Shown here: positions 37,312 to 50,100 of the stretch, piece by piece
Layout of the letters: every line of letters begins with the position of its first letter
Numbering within the stretch: the stretch's first letter is position 1
DNA from: Filosporella fistucella
Lineage: Eukaryota; Ascomycota; Leotiomycetes; Helotiales
Assembly (NCBI GenBank): GCA_030077755.1
Contig: JAQJZZ010000010.1
Location: 6,178,645 to 6,242,644, forward strand
Reading direction: 5' to 3'
Length of the DNA: 64,000 nucleotides
The notes under the pieces: model-generated
Database searches by the model: none
Told to the model about the DNA's origin: nothing
Seen by the model: only the letters and a program-made list of their open reading frames with translations
Program-made: the position numbers and the translations under genes

Positions 37312-38453
37312 TCATCTACAAATTGCAGGTTGTTCACGCGCCAATTTCAGGCTTTGGTACGAAATCCACACTTGAATAATCCCAGTAATCGAGGATATAA
37401 TTCCAAAGAGCAGAGTGAGTCCAACCGCAACCCACAGAGACATCCATTGGATAGGATTTCGGCGATCTGCCCAAAGTTGAGCAAGCCGAGTGGGAGGAGA
37501 GCTGTACAGCTCATGGAGTTGGAAGAGTCGTCGTCCCCAATGTTGGAAGTCGTCCAAAGTCAGAGGCGTTGAATCATTCTCTGGGTCATCGATGCAAAGT
37601 TGCGACCAGATTTCATCATGTTGCCGCATTTCCCTGTGTATCGCTGGATCCCAACGCGGGAAAAGGAGGTTGAGCGTCATGATGGTTTCCTTGATCACAG
37701 ATCGGGGAATCAATGATCTATATTTTACAGCGTCAGTATTGCCGTATCCAAACATGATCTGTGTAGTTTTTCTCACTGGTATCCATATTTCCTTGCGTTA
37801 GCCAAATCATAAGAAGAAAAATGGTCGAGCAGGATCCGCTTGAATGGATAAATCCTCAAAATCTTAGACCCGGCATCGAACCTCAGATGGTCTGCAAGAC
37901 ATTGTGTCCACTGAATTTTCAAATTGAGGATCCCTGTCAGACTAGCGGCAGTAAATGACATGTCGAAGTGTATGGTAGTCCCGCTTGGTGTATGGCAAGG
38001 AAACGTATGAGTCATAAAATCAGCCAGTGTTATCGTATCATTCCACTGAATTATCGAAGTGCGGGGTGTATGTAGGCATTCCTCTCTTATGTTCAGCATT
38101 AGCCAGACTCTCAGAGCAAAGTCAATAGACCGGTTTAGTGATAGTATATCGGCTCGAGGGAAAATGCTCTGAAGTACGGCCCGCACTTCTGGGCGCTTTC
38201 GAGTTTTGATACTAAGTGCAGAAATTATTTGCACAATGTCCTGGTGTGTTCGTGCAGCTAGTCTTGCGTCATGAAAAGCGGATGGGAATTCTCCCAATCG
38301 TAGTCGTTCGCATTCCGTGCCATAATACTTGAAGTACGATGAGTAAAGCTCAAGATCATCCGTATCTAACTCTCTTCCCCAAATTTGCTTGATGATTTCT
38401 GCCCCAGTCGTAAGGCTCGGTGGGTCCCTCAGATCAGATTGTATGGTTGCCAT
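37312..38453 (-). CDS. Uncharacterised fungal protein with a C-terminal transmembrane helix
   Basis: Two exons, 38453-37777 and 37717-37312, encode 360 residues. ATG 38453 (MATIQSDLRDPP) is preferred because the frame upstream starts only with TTG. The long N-terminal domain is helical and soluble (SIFPRADILSLNRSIDFALR and the neighbouring Arg/Leu-rich helices). A hydrophobic helix near the C-terminus (WVAVGLTLLFGIISSITGI) is followed by a short tail, so it is probably tail-anchored. Proteins of this shape are common in filamentous fungi and have no assigned function. I cannot go further. Confidence 0.75.
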
Positions 38454-39028
38454 AATGGACAATATCGAATCAGTTTTATTCTTTGTGAACTGCAGTTGCA
38501 CCACATTTTTCCGCAATAATAAGTGATGGTTGTTTCCCTTCTTCTAGAACAGGATTTTATCAGGCTTCGCCCGAGGCTCTCAGATAAGCCACATACTGTA
38601 TCGCCGGGCGTTTCGACATTGCGAGCTGAAGAGGTTTGGGGCTGAGCACCCCAGGTCTTCCAATCAGCCGTGCCTGCCAGGGTTCGAGTACGGCTCAGAA
38701 CTGCACACCGATGGAAACAACAAATCCTCACCTTATAACTGGCCTTGAGACTGATTTTATCTTCGCAAACAATTTGTTCTCTCAATTCCGACTGAGTCTG
38801 CGAATAATTTGGACTTGGTTGTCGGGCTTCACCGGCTGCAGCATTAATGATGTGCGGGTGTGAGACCGAGAATTTTGGTAAACGGCGGTAGGAGCGTTGA
38901 AAGACACTACCGAATTCTCAGACTGGAGCCTTCTTCAACATTTGGAAGCCGGTTTTGATTGCTCCCAATCCACCAACATGCCCACCGTCACAGCTTAGAA
39001 CACTGAAAGCTCAAGTCCACTCACAATT
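38454..39028. other. Divergent intergenic region
   Basis: Shared upstream region of the minus-strand gene 37312-38453 and the plus-strand gene 39029-41252. A 118-codon minus-strand frame at 38429-38785 has no motif and is not called. Confidence 0.5.
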
Positions 39029-41252
39029 ATGGCGACTGTCACGATTACCCGAGAGGTATCTCTGGAGTCGATGGAACTATCAACAGCAATCGTCAAAAGT
39101 GATAAGCAAATAGAGCTGGGCGATGCTCCCTCGTTGCCATTAGACCTTATCAAGCTTTTTGAGAAATACCAGGAGACCACAGGTCACGAGCTTACGAGTA
39201 CGAAGCACGTTCAAAACTCCCCGTTCGAAGGCATCGACCAGCCAACACCAGCGCCTACTCGTGACCCGTCCAGTGAAGATGCTAGATCGAAAGCGATACC
39301 TCAAGTAACTCGATTGGCTACTCCACCATTATCAGTGAATCTCGAACCGGAGCCATTTGCCAATAGGGATGGTTTTGTACTTACTCCTGATGCCGATATC
39401 AGGTCTGGAATACTTCAGGACTCAAGGCTACCACTGCCTAAGGTCCCGGCCCAGAGCATTAAAGAGGAACAGCAGCCTCCTGTGGAAACGCCAGCGATAA
39501 GCCTCGATGTTGTGACAAGGGTTTTAACTATCCGAAGTAAAAACGTGTTCAGTCGCTTTGCATCACTCCTGAAGCAACACCGCATAGCGAAAGAACTTTG
39601 TGTTTTCGACAACTTGACTGTTCCAGGGGATATTACAAGAGTATGGAATAAAAGACTGAAGAAGGAGGTGGAGACTATATTGTGCCAAAGGGCATGTTCA
39701 AGTGCCGAGAGTCAGGGCTTGACTATGCAATTAGATCTTGTGATGGCTAGTACCAGCAGAGAGAATCCAACACCTTCTATACTTGTGTATTGCGGCAGCA
39801 ACCGGATGCGAAAGGGACTCTCCTCCGCTCTTCGATCATCAAGAAGAGTTGAAAAATCCGGGCTTCCGTACTTCGTCATCGTGAAAGATGATCTCCGCTA
39901 CTTGAATAAAGGCCAGCAAGTCGAAAATGCTTTGATCAAGGCCAAGTTTCAACCTTGGTCAACTCATCAAAACCTTTACGGAATTCCTGCTGTGCTATTC
40001 AATACTAAATCGACGAAAAATTCAGATATTCAAGGAAGCGTGAGATTCACTATTGGGGGTCATATTTATATAGATGACGAGCTTTTCTGGTTAACAGCTG
40101 GACATCCTTTTGTGCCGTCAAGGCGATTGGAACATCGCCATAAACGAGGAAGCAGAATATCTGGAAACAAACGCAAGAACGGTATACACAACCGACATCT
40201 TGATACACTTGGATATTCTTTTATTGGACTCCGTGGAATCTCAATGATTTTGGATTCGCCATACTCAACCTCGCGACTTGAAGCGCAATCTGCTGTAGCT
40301 GGCAATCCGGACTGGGCATTACTGTTTCCTGGCTCTCAAGAACCATTGTCGCCACTTGATATGCCCGAGTCGTACAACGGAGAGGTCATTGCCCGGAGTA
40401 TACTCCCGCTCGCTAAGTTAGTCGCCGGACAGGTATTTGTTGCAGCTGGAAGTGGCAGCCGAACCGGAATTTTGAGCCAGAACCCAGTATCGATACTTTT
40501 GGACGACAGTTTCAGGGATGTGAGAAGAATATTCTTTGACGGTAGCGCACTTGGTAAGCTCCAACCCTTCACCGATTCGAGACATGCTAACATGAGTGTC
40601 TCCTTCAGAACCAGGTGATTCTGGTTCCTGGGTAATTCAACACCAGCAGCTATGTGGCATCATAATCGCTGGGCGATCTTCCGAGTCTTGCGCATACATG
40701 GTTCCCATTGAAGAGATATTCGCTAGCATAACAAGTTGCTTTCCGAAATGCAGCATACGACTTCGACATGGGGACCGAGAAGTTGAGACTGAGCTTCTAT
40801 TGCCCGCACGTCCGAGTCAGATGCGATCTGAACCAAGCCCATCAGCACAAGATGTTATAAGCGGAGAAACAAGATCTGCTGGCCATCACCCTGCCAAACA
40901 GGTACGATTCAGTAAGCCAACACAAGCTGAGATCCTCGACCATCCAATTCCCAGAGCAAGATTTCTTCCGCTGCTGTATCGTTTGTTTCCAAAGGTTAAT
41001 GCAGCCGCTTCGACTCTCACCGAATCTACGAGACCCACAACGCTCAACACGCCCGTCAATGTTATCGACGAACCAGCTCGGATAAAGCCATTATCGTCAT
41101 GGGCATGGGCATCACCACTATCCTGCCTACGGGCACAAACAACCATTGTATTCGGCGAAAAGCTAAGGAGTGGAAAACGGAAACCGTTGAGATATTATCC
41201 TCGGTCTCCAGCTCGCCAGCGGCGAGATCTGCGCAGATTTAGTCAAGAATGA
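39029..41252 (+). CDS. Large protein with a trypsin-like serine protease domain
   Basis: Two exons, 39029-40553 and 40609-41252, encode 722 residues. Residues 1-170 are acidic and probably disordered. Residues about 170-330 are an alpha/beta region of unknown fold. A chymotrypsin-fold domain follows: FWLTAGHPF (His near 358), PDWALLFPG (Asp near 429) and PGDSGSW (Ser near 514), that is a complete His-Asp-Ser order, then QLCGIIIAGR and AYMVPIEEI. The intron falls just before the nucleophile motif, and splicing is needed to make it. The tail of about 160 residues is Pro/Arg-rich. Similar trypsin-like domains occur in fungal HET/NLR-associated proteins; that link is inference. No signal peptide, so it is intracellular. 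Confidence 0.75.
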
Positions 41253-41846
41253 ACAAAACTCGAAGAAGATGAAATGAAAGCACTCGTCTGTGCTTCGTGA
41301 CGACGTGGTGGCGGACAGCAGACAGGAGCCTCATATAGCATGAATTCCTCGAGTATTTCATTACGGTCACGAACACGGCTGTGGCCTGAAGCTCGGCAGC
41401 CCGGTTGGGCGGCACAGAGAACCACGGTTAGAGAATCACGAGACCAGAGTGTCACGTGATTGAATCGAGGGAATCGAGCGAATCTATTAAATTAAGCTTC
41501 AATTCAATTAATTTAATCAATTTATAGAATTTATTAAAAATAAAGATTTTATATAAGATTAATACTTTTGCCTTTGTATAAGATTAATACTTTTGCCTTT
41601 AAATAAGAGCTTTATACTTAGCTTTAAATAATATTTTTAATATTTAATAATATTATAATATTATAATTACTTATATTATAATTATAACTTAAAGCTTAAT
41701 AAGCCGGAAGCTTGCATAAAGACCTATAGCAAGAAGAAAGGACCTGACGTCACGTGATAAAGTCCATAGGAGTATTATATAATAGAATTTAAAATTTATA
41801 AGAAAAGGGAATTTAAGAATTTAAAGCCTCTTTATTAGGTATATAA
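41253..41846. other. Gene-to-AT-rich boundary
   Basis: GC-balanced until about 41450, then AT-rich. TCACGTGA-type sequences sit at about 41452 and 41751, bracketing 300 bp that could be a small element; no inverted repeats beyond this palindrome can be defined. Confidence 0.4.
41552..41601. repeat. Two direct copies of a 25-nt unit
   Basis: TATAAGATTAATACTTTTGC followed by a short tail occurs twice in a row. Confidence 0.9.
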
Positions 41847-44067
41847 TTATAACGGTTGCTATACGGGCCAGTGCTTATATAATGGTTCTGGATAAGGGAT
41901 AAGTGTATTATAAAGATGTTTTAATTATAATATTATTAAGTATAAAGAATACTTATTTAAAGTTAAGCACGAAGCTCCTATTTAATAGCAGAAGTGCTAG
42001 TCTTATATAAAACCCTTATTCTCAATTGGATCCTAGGATCCCTTAAGGTTGGATCCGTGGATCCCCCTTTATTATCTCGCTTATAAGGATCCGGGGATTT
42101 ATCACGTAACCTTTCCTTACGCGGTTCTCAAAATTATTAAGAAATGGCGTTTTCTTTATCCTGCTCTTATAATAAGCCTATAATTATAATATTATCCCCT
42201 TTTTAGGTTTAATATAGTCCCTTACGCTTATATTATAATTAAAATCCCAATAGCTATTAACGATTATCCTTTTTAAATATTATATCTTCTTAATAAAATA
42301 ATAATGCTTTAAATAAGGCTTAAAAGAAAAAGAAAGAGCATATTGCCCTCGCCTTACGCATTAAAAAGTCTATTCATTTAATTATTCCTTATTTATATTA
42401 TTATAGCCTTATATAGCGTTATTTCCTAGACTTCTCTATTTCTTAACGTTATTTTAAATGCATATATATAAAGCAAAAGCGTTATTATAATAATAACGGT
42501 TATTATAAGATTAAGTCCGGTTTTATTTATTATTTTATATATAGTAAAACGGTTCCTCAAAAACCCCTTTTTATTCCTCCCCTAAAACTTATATAGGTTT
42601 TAAAGCCCTTAGGGCTATTCCTTAATAACTGGTTTCCTGCCTTTAGGCTTAAGGCTCCTGCCTTTATCCCCTTTAATATTATGGCCTCGCCTAATCTTTT
42701 TAATAAGGCCTTTTAGGCGGACCTAAATTTTATTAATAAAATTTATTAAGGAGTTTAGGATAATAAAGGTTTAACTTAAATTCTTATATGTTTTTCAAAT
42801 ATAGGTAATCCTTTTATTTAATTAAATACTTAACTATTTTATTAATTATCTTATAATTTAAGATTTCCTTTACTTTATATTTAGCGAGTAGGTTAACTAA
42901 TTTAATCTTGATATTAAGAGTAAATAGTGCCCTTAATAGTGCTAGCTTAAGGAGGGAAATATAAAATACCGGGTATATCTTTATATTCTTAGGTAATTAG
43001 AGTTAATAATTTATTAGTCCTTTAACCTTAATAATTTTAAATAATCCCAATTTCCTATAATTTAATTTATTACTTAGCCGCTTTATTTAAATATTATAAT
43101 AAATTAAGTAAACTTTATTCCCCTTTTTAAGTATAGGTTCCATATTATATCCTTTATTATAATAAGACGCTAATCTCTTTATAAAGAATTATATATCTTT
43201 TATAAGTTTCTAATATAGCGATTTTAATTGGTCTACCCGCATAATAGCTTCCTTAGCTATAATTAAAGTTAACTTAGGTGTTTTATAAGCTATTAGGTTA
43301 TAGCTATAATTGGCATAAAACGGTGAGACCTAAGTTATTTCCGTGCTTATATTATTATATGCGAATTACGCGGTGGGAAGCATTCTTACCTAATTATCTT
43401 ATTAATAATTTATATAATATTATAAATATATTTTTATAATTTGGTTTAAGCGTTCCGTTTAATTATCCATTTATAGGTAAAATAACGTTAATAATTTATG
43501 CTTTATTCCGAGTAATATAATGAATATTATTTAGAATTTTAAAGTAAAGAGCTTATTTCAATCCGAAATAATTTCCTCTAATATCCTATAATTAACGATA
43601 ATAACCTTTATAAATATATAGGCCAAATCCTTAGCTATATTCGCTTTTAGGTATAATATTATATATATATATTTAATAAGCTTATCTATAATAATAAGGA
43701 TAAAGTCATATACCTTATTCGTAATTAATTCTTTAAAAGGAGGAAGCTTAATTATAAAGTCTTAAGTAATAGACTTCCATGATTATAAAGGCATTTCCGG
43801 TAATTTTAATATATCCCTCGGAGCTTATTGGAAAGACTTATTTTAAATGCAAGTATTATATGTAATAACGATTTCTTTAACCATTTTCCTTATTCCTAAA
43901 AAGTAATAATTCGCAAATATTATTTTTATTATTTTAAAGGTACCCTAATATTTATAAGCCGATAGGTTATGGTATTTAGTAATAAATTCCTTCTTAAGTG
44001 CTAGTGGCATAAATACCCGATTATTATATAATAAGATCCCGTTCTCGAGTATAAATTATCCTTATAT
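41847..44067 (-). mobile_element. AT-rich gypsy fragment, copy A (left part)
   Basis: This stretch matches 55731-57962 throughout, with scattered C/T and G/A differences. In copy B the minus strand reads as a degraded Ty3/gypsy integrase core and 3' region, so copy A is the same. Copy A is interrupted at 44067 by the young retrotransposon and resumes at 55623. Confidence 0.85.
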
Positions 44068-44273
44068 TGTGGTGGGGTTGAAGCCCCGTGATTTTAGGTC
44101 ATGTGTTTTACCGGTAGATAGTTTTTCCGCTCCGGTGCTCACTTCACATATAGTGTAGCCCGAGCATAACTTAATAATGCAATCCTTCTTCTTCTTTCAA
44201 ATACCACCCCTATTATTTTGGTTATTGTGTTGTTTATCGTGCACTCAGACGGCACACTTCCTATCCCTTCACA
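44068..44273 (+). repeat. 5' LTR of the young retrotransposon
   Basis: 206 bp, TGTGGTGGGG...CCCTTCACA. It differs from the 3' LTR only at 44198 and 44246, both C here and T there, both followed by A. Confidence 0.97.
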
Positions 44274-44291
44274 TTGGTGACCTACGCAGGG
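44274..44291 (+). other. Primer-binding region of the young retrotransposon
   Basis: TTGGTGACCTACGCAGGG follows the LTR directly, the expected place for the tRNA primer site. I did not identify the tRNA. Confidence 0.5.
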
Positions 44292-45673
44292 AATGAAAGA
44301 TAATACACACTCGATCCATATTAATAAGGACGTATTTGAGAGGTAGGAGTCGGTTTCATCGGTTGCAAGTGTATCAGTTGGTTGAAAAAAAGCGGTGATA
44401 GTTGGTCTAGAGTTAAAAGTCTAGTGACTGGGAATCCAGGCTGCGATATAAGGCCTTAATATAGGGGCAAATTGTTGTGTTGAATTTTGATTACAGAGTG
44501 GGACTCTCCTATTAGTGTGGAGCTGAGCCTAGCCAAAATCAGTGACGGTGGAAATGGGTGAATGAATGAATATTAAGCGAAAGCGAGTACGGGCAAAGCT
44601 TGCTGAGGTTGAGAGGGAAAAGTTGAAATGGGATAGTAAGAAAGGGAACAAGGAATATGGTGTGGAAATTGAGTTACGGGGATTGATCGTATCCGTCTTA
44701 CGAACCCTTCTAGTGGTGGTTCTATTAAGTACACAGGTCTTACTTGAGTTTTTGGAACATAGGTTGTTGAGTTTACGATTTTCGATGTCACTGGTGAGCT
44801 TTCCAGACGAATTAGAATTTCTTCCTAGGGAAGAACCGGATATAGTACAGGATCAGATTACTTAGATAGTAGCTACGATGTCTACGAGGGTGGTGCCTAC
44901 CGTACCCCTTCCGCATAGTCCTGGGGCTCCGTACTTCGAAGGGTATAATGTTACGGAGTTCCTGGAGAGGTTTGAAAACCAGGCTGAAGATGCTGGATGG
45001 GATGAAAAAGGGAAGATCAGACGGCTGCCGAGATACTGTGCCACGGCTATAGGCCAGTATATCAAAACGTTACAGGAATGGGTTGATTAGGACTGGAATG
45101 CATTGGTTGGAGCACTCACGACAGAATACAAGGATCACGACGCCATTTAGCAGATGAATTCTCGTGCTTTCCTGGAAGCTTTGAAGGACAAGAAGCGCGG
45201 TGATGAGGCTGAGACGCGTGCCTATATCCGACAGTTCACGGCTATATCGTCTGCGTTAAAAAAGAAGGGTCAAATCGAAGACTACACGAGGGGAATATGG
45301 TTTTTGAATGGTCTTCCCCAGGGGATTCGGAGCAAGGTTATTCGAAAGAACAAAATCAATATCGAGCTTCCCTCTACGATGGTATATACTGATATGGTCA
45401 AGACTACTGTTGAGATTCTGGCGAGCAATAAGACGGTTCGAGAATTTGATTCCGATGCTCAGGGGCGCGAGAATCTGAGTCAATTGGTGGATCAATTCGG
45501 AAATACGGCTTAGATACCAAGGGAGAAGCAGTTTACGGTTCCTGTTATGGACCCGCGAGCTCAGGCAGTCTCCGAAGGAACGATTGAGGATCTGACCAAG
45601 GCTTTCCAATCTCTGGCTATGTCTGCCAGAGCGACTGCGGACGTGGGGATGGGAGGCCAGCGGGTTCGGTTTA

Positions 45674-45687
45674 CCCCGCCCGGCGGG
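45674..45687. repeat. GC near-palindrome, copy 1
   Basis: CCCCGCCCGGCGGG, preceded by TTTA; part of a CGGTTTACCCCG context. In the gag frame it encodes FTPPGG. Exact copies are at 47128, 50666 and 53565. Confidence 0.9.
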
Positions 45688-47017
45688 GAGAATCGTGGCG
45701 CCTACCCAACCAATATTGCAGGCAAGGTTAACACTTCAGCTCCGCCTCGAGGACCAATACCCAGTATAGGTGCCTTTGCTGGAGAAGCGTATCGTCCTCG
45801 AATGACGCGCTATTACTATTGCTTGGAAGAGGGTCATTTCAGACGACAGTGTCCCGATTTTGGGATTGATTGCGAACGAGGCCTTATCCATGAAACCGCT
45901 GAAGGAAGGATGCTTTTGGGGAAACCAGGTGAAGGAGGAAGGTCCGCTTATGTTCCTAGAGGGGAGAAAGGAAAGGATGTCGTTCGTCGTTTCTGGGAAC
46001 AAGCACCACCTTAGCCTGCGCCGGTCCGGCATATGAATGTGGGTGGAATGTCTGGCACTGTTGTTTAAATGGATGAATCGGATGATGAAGAGGTTAGGGA
46101 AATTATTGATTCGGGGATCTCTGTCGCAGCTGCCGTGCTCCGAGGAGGGAAAGGGGCCGCGGAAGAGGAAAGATGGGAGAATCCAAGGCGCGTGTTAAAG
46201 GAAAGGATTAATAGGGAAAGGAAAATGGCTGTCCCAAAGATCCCCAGGGCCGGGAACTGGAGGAAGGCAACCGCGGAGGATGAGGTGATTGAAAGTGGCG
46301 AAGTAGAGGAAATGGATATCGATAAAGAGCAGACCGAGGCTCTAAAGAAGGTGGGACCAAGAGTAGCTCGAAGAGTCGAGCGGTATCTGGATGTGTTAAA
46401 GCGCTCTGCTAATCCCTTGGAACTTGTGGATAAGATCTTGGACAATGAGCTTAAAGGGATTACTGGAAGGGAGGTTCTGGCCTGTTCGGATGTGCTGCAG
46501 AAGATATTGTTTAAGAACATGGCCACTGCCATGCCGGCGCATATGAAGGGAAAAGCGGAGGACGATGAGGTTTAGGTGAATTCGGCGGTGATAGAGGAGA
46601 CTGAACCACCTTTTATTGTGTCCAGTCCGAAGCTCCGGGTAAAGATTGGAGGGATTGAGAGGCCAGCGCTGCTTGACTGTGGGGCCGAGGCGGATATCAT
46701 GGACACCAAGCTAGCTGAGCGGGCTGGCTTAGGAATCAGACCTAACCCTCAATTTGGGATGATTGGTCATAGCGGTGAGAAGAAAAGGTTCACTGGGATC
46801 TGTGAAAACGTTACTATCAAGATTGGGAGCATAGAAGTAACGACGAACTTCTTTACCATGGATAACCCGTAGAATGAGATTGTGTTAGGGCAGCCGTTTA
46901 TCACTGCTAGCCTACTTTCCTTTTCATATAGGGATGGCTTCCAATTTGCAACGGTTGTTAATGATGAGAGGACGAAGCAGGCCACAGCTTGCGTTGCTAG
47001 TATGGCTGACTCCCGTT

Positions 47018-47022
47018 GGGGG
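47018..47022 (+). other. Gag-pol frame transition (GGGGG)
   Basis: The protease frame and the RT frame overlap at 47016-47050, offset by -1, with a GGGGG run at 47018-47022. This is a plausible site for programmed -1 frameshifting, but it lacks a classical X-XXY-YYZ heptamer in the zero frame. Confidence 0.35.
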
Positions 47023-47127
47023 AGAGCTGCCGTTCAGGGAAACTTGTAGCCGGGTTAGAGGCGGTGCGGCTGCCCGGTGAGCCTAGCACCAAGGTTGGTG
47101 GGGAAGGGATGTTGGCTTTGAATTTCA

Positions 47128-47141
47128 CCCCGCCCGGCGGG
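47128..47141. repeat. GC near-palindrome, copy 2
   Basis: CCCCGCCCGGCGGG in TTTCA context; encodes FTPPGG in the pol frame near its start. Confidence 0.9.
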
Positions 47142-50100
47142 TTGAATAATGGTGTTCGGGAACAGGAAGGAGTGAAAGTTTTTTCTGCAAGTGTAGAAGA
47201 TATTGGGGGCGATGTTACTTATTCAAGGGCGACTGATTTTATATCTTTGCTTCAAGCGAAGCATTTCTTTCCTACTATTGGCGTTTTTGGTGCATATAAG
47301 AATAAGGCTAATAAAGTTGTGCCTGTGAAAGAAGGTGTTTCTGATGGGTCAGTGCCCGGTGGAAACCCAAATTGGAAATAAAAGAAGCTGGAAATGGAGC
47401 AAGTGAGAGGGCCGGTGGAGCCAAGGAATGGATGGGATGCATGGCTAATCCCTAAGTTTTCGGATATAAAAAGGGGAGAAAGGTTGACGGAAGAGAGGAT
47501 TAAGAAGTTAATTGTGGGAGACGGGCTGCAGGAAAGAGAAAGGGAGATGTTGCTGGAACTGTTGTTTAGAAGGGAAAAGGCCATCGCATTTGAGTTTTCA
47601 GAGTGCGGACGGATTGATGAGGATGTCGTTCCGCCGCAAGAGATACGAACTGTGCCACATGAAGCCTGGTAGAGCCCCGGATTTGCCATGCCGCGACATC
47701 TGGCAAGGGAGATCGATGAGATGATTGATGAGCGACTCAAGGCCGGTACACTGGAGTTCTGCCATGGACCTTACCGGAACCAGTGGTTTGCTGTGAAGAA
47801 AAAGAATGGAAAGCATAGATTGGTTGATGCGGCTATGAAATACAATGCTATCACTATTCGGGACGCCAACCTACCGCCGGATGTGGATGAAATCTCGGAA
47901 GAATTTGCTGGATGCTAGATTACATCACTTATTGATTTTTACTCTGGATATGATCAGATCTCTCTGCACCCGAATAGTAGGGACATAACTGCCTTTATGA
48001 CGTCTCGAGGGCTAGTTAGACACACAACTTTGGTGTAGGGTGCTACGAATTCTGTCGCTCAATTTGTGAGGGCAGGAAAGGCAATTTTAAAAGATCATAT
48101 TCCCGAACGTTGCAGAATCTTTGTGGATGATGTTCCCATTCTTGGTCCACGTACGAGGTATAACGAGGAGGAAGCTGCCCCTGGGATTCGAAAGTTTGTT
48201 TTAGAGCACTTAGTCAATCTGGACCAAGTTTTGGTAGATATCGAGAGGGCAGGAGCTATAATTGGGCCAAAATCACAGTTCGGAGTAGATGGAATCAAGC
48301 TGGTTGGATATGTGTGTTATGCACAGGGACGCTCGCCAGATAGTGAGAAGGTGCTAAAAATCATTGACTGGAAGAAGTGCTCTTTAGCAACGGAGATTCG
48401 GGCGTTTATTGGGGTTTGCGTCTATTATCGGATATGGATTGAGGATTTTGCAATTATCGCGGTACCGCTCTATCGACTACTTCGCAAGGGGGTAAAGTTT
48501 GAATGGATGGACGAGCATGACCTTGCTATGGATTTGTTAAAACTGGCTCTAACTTCGGCACCGGCGCTTGTGCGATTGGACATATCCTTGGGTGCTAGCT
48601 TGATTATTTTGGCAGTGGATGCTAGTCTTCACGGGTGGGGAATGGTTTTGATGCAGCTGGATATCGATAAGAAAAGGCACCCGGTCCGGTATGATAGTGG
48701 ATAGTGGTCATAGGCCGAGCAAAACTATGACGCGACAAAAAGAGAGTGTAGAGGCGTTTTAAAGGCTCTTAAGAAGGTCCGAAAATATCTCTATGGGGTG
48801 CACTTCCTGCTAGAGACTGACGCAGTTGTCCTGGTGGCTCAGTTGAATTCTGTTGCATCCGATTTACCGGGAGCGTTGGTGACTCGTTGGATAGCATGGA
48901 TCCGGCTATTTGATTTTGAGGTTAAGCACGTTCCTGGGAAGAAACATACCGCTGCAGATGGGCTATCTCGGCGACCGGCAACAGAAGAGGAGCTAAGACT
49001 AGAGGCTCAGGAGGAAGATATTGATGATTTCATTGACGCTCACATGGGTTCTTGTCGAGTTATTCCGTACCATGAGGTTGGAGTTGGACCTGCTCAAGCA
49101 TTTTTGCTAGAAGGGGACTGGAGTCTCGACTCAAGGCTAATAGCTGAATTTTTAATGACACTCAAGAGGCCTCTGCAAGTCGCGAAATCCGATTTTAGAC
49201 AATTCAAAACACGAGCGCTCAATTATAGGGTTGAGAGAGGGGTGCTATTCCGAAGGGCGAACAAGGGTCTGCCAGAAAGAAGAGTGGTTGACTCAGAAGC
49301 TAAAAGAGAAGCAATTCTTCGAGCACTCCATGATGAAACCGGGCACAAAGGAAGAGAAAGCACCTATTAAAAGGTGGCCGAGAGATATTTCTGGGACTCT
49401 TGCTACGAAGACACAAAGGCGTTTGTCTTAGGGTGCGATAGGTGCCAGCTACGGAGCAGTGCTCGGCAAGAGGAACCTTTACATCCAACTTGGTCCAGTG
49501 CCCTTTGGTCAAAGATAGGCCTGGATATTGTTCACATGCCGGAATGCAGAGGGAAGAAATACTTGGTCCTAGCACGATGTGATCTCTCAGGCTGGGTTGA
49601 AGGACGAGCATTGAGTGCGGCGACCTCGGAATTGGTAGCCGATTTCATGTGGGAAGATGTGATTTGCCGACACGGGGTGTTTGGGAAGCTAATTGTTGAT
49701 GGGGGGCCAGAAAACAAAGGCCTGGTCAAGAAGTTGACGCAAAAGTACGGTGTTTAACGCGTTGTTGTCTCTGCTTATCATGCTGCTGCAAATGGAATGA
49801 TAGAAAGAGGGCATAAGCCAATTGTTGAAGCCCTAGCCAGGATGACGGACGGAGGAAAGGGAAAGTGGGTGGATAATTTGCATGCTGTGCTGCTGGCGGA
49901 TAGAGCGACGGTAAAGACAACGACTGGGTTCTCGCCCTTCTACTTGAATTATGGATTAGAGGCGGTGCTACCTGTGGAAACACGGATCCCCACATGGAGA
50001 ATTTTGGATTGGGAAAGCGTTCGAAGCATAGCAGAGCTCCTGGCGATTAGGGCCAGGCAGATTCAGCTAAGGGATGAGGATTTGGAGGAAGCCGCGGCAA

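Larger units (their letters stand above)
44566..47050 (+). pseudogene. gag-protease ORF of the young retrotransposon, seven or eight in-frame TAG/TAA
   Basis: One frame is kept from ATG 44566 (a second candidate ATG is 44878) to TAG 47048. Internal stops: TAG 44863 (only if the first ATG is used), 45088, 45148, 45511, 46012, TAA 46066, TAG 46573 and 46870. The capsid-like region is PYFEGYNVTEFLERFE to about 45513. A zinc knuckle at 45811-45855 reads YYYCLEEGHFRRQC: spacing C-x4-H-x4-C is right, but the first Cys position is Tyr. The protease motif is LLDCGAEADIMDT at 46669-46707, with Cys where Ser or Thr is usual. gag and protease share a frame; RT and integrase lie in the -1 frame. Confidence 0.85.

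Noticed and set aside
38429..38785. 118-codon minus-strand ORF
   Set aside because: Lies in the divergent promoter region, no motif, overlaps the start of a better-supported gene.
41452..41760. A small inverted-repeat element bounded by TCACGTGA
   Set aside because: The bounding sequence is itself an 8-base palindrome and no longer terminal repeats or target duplications could be found.
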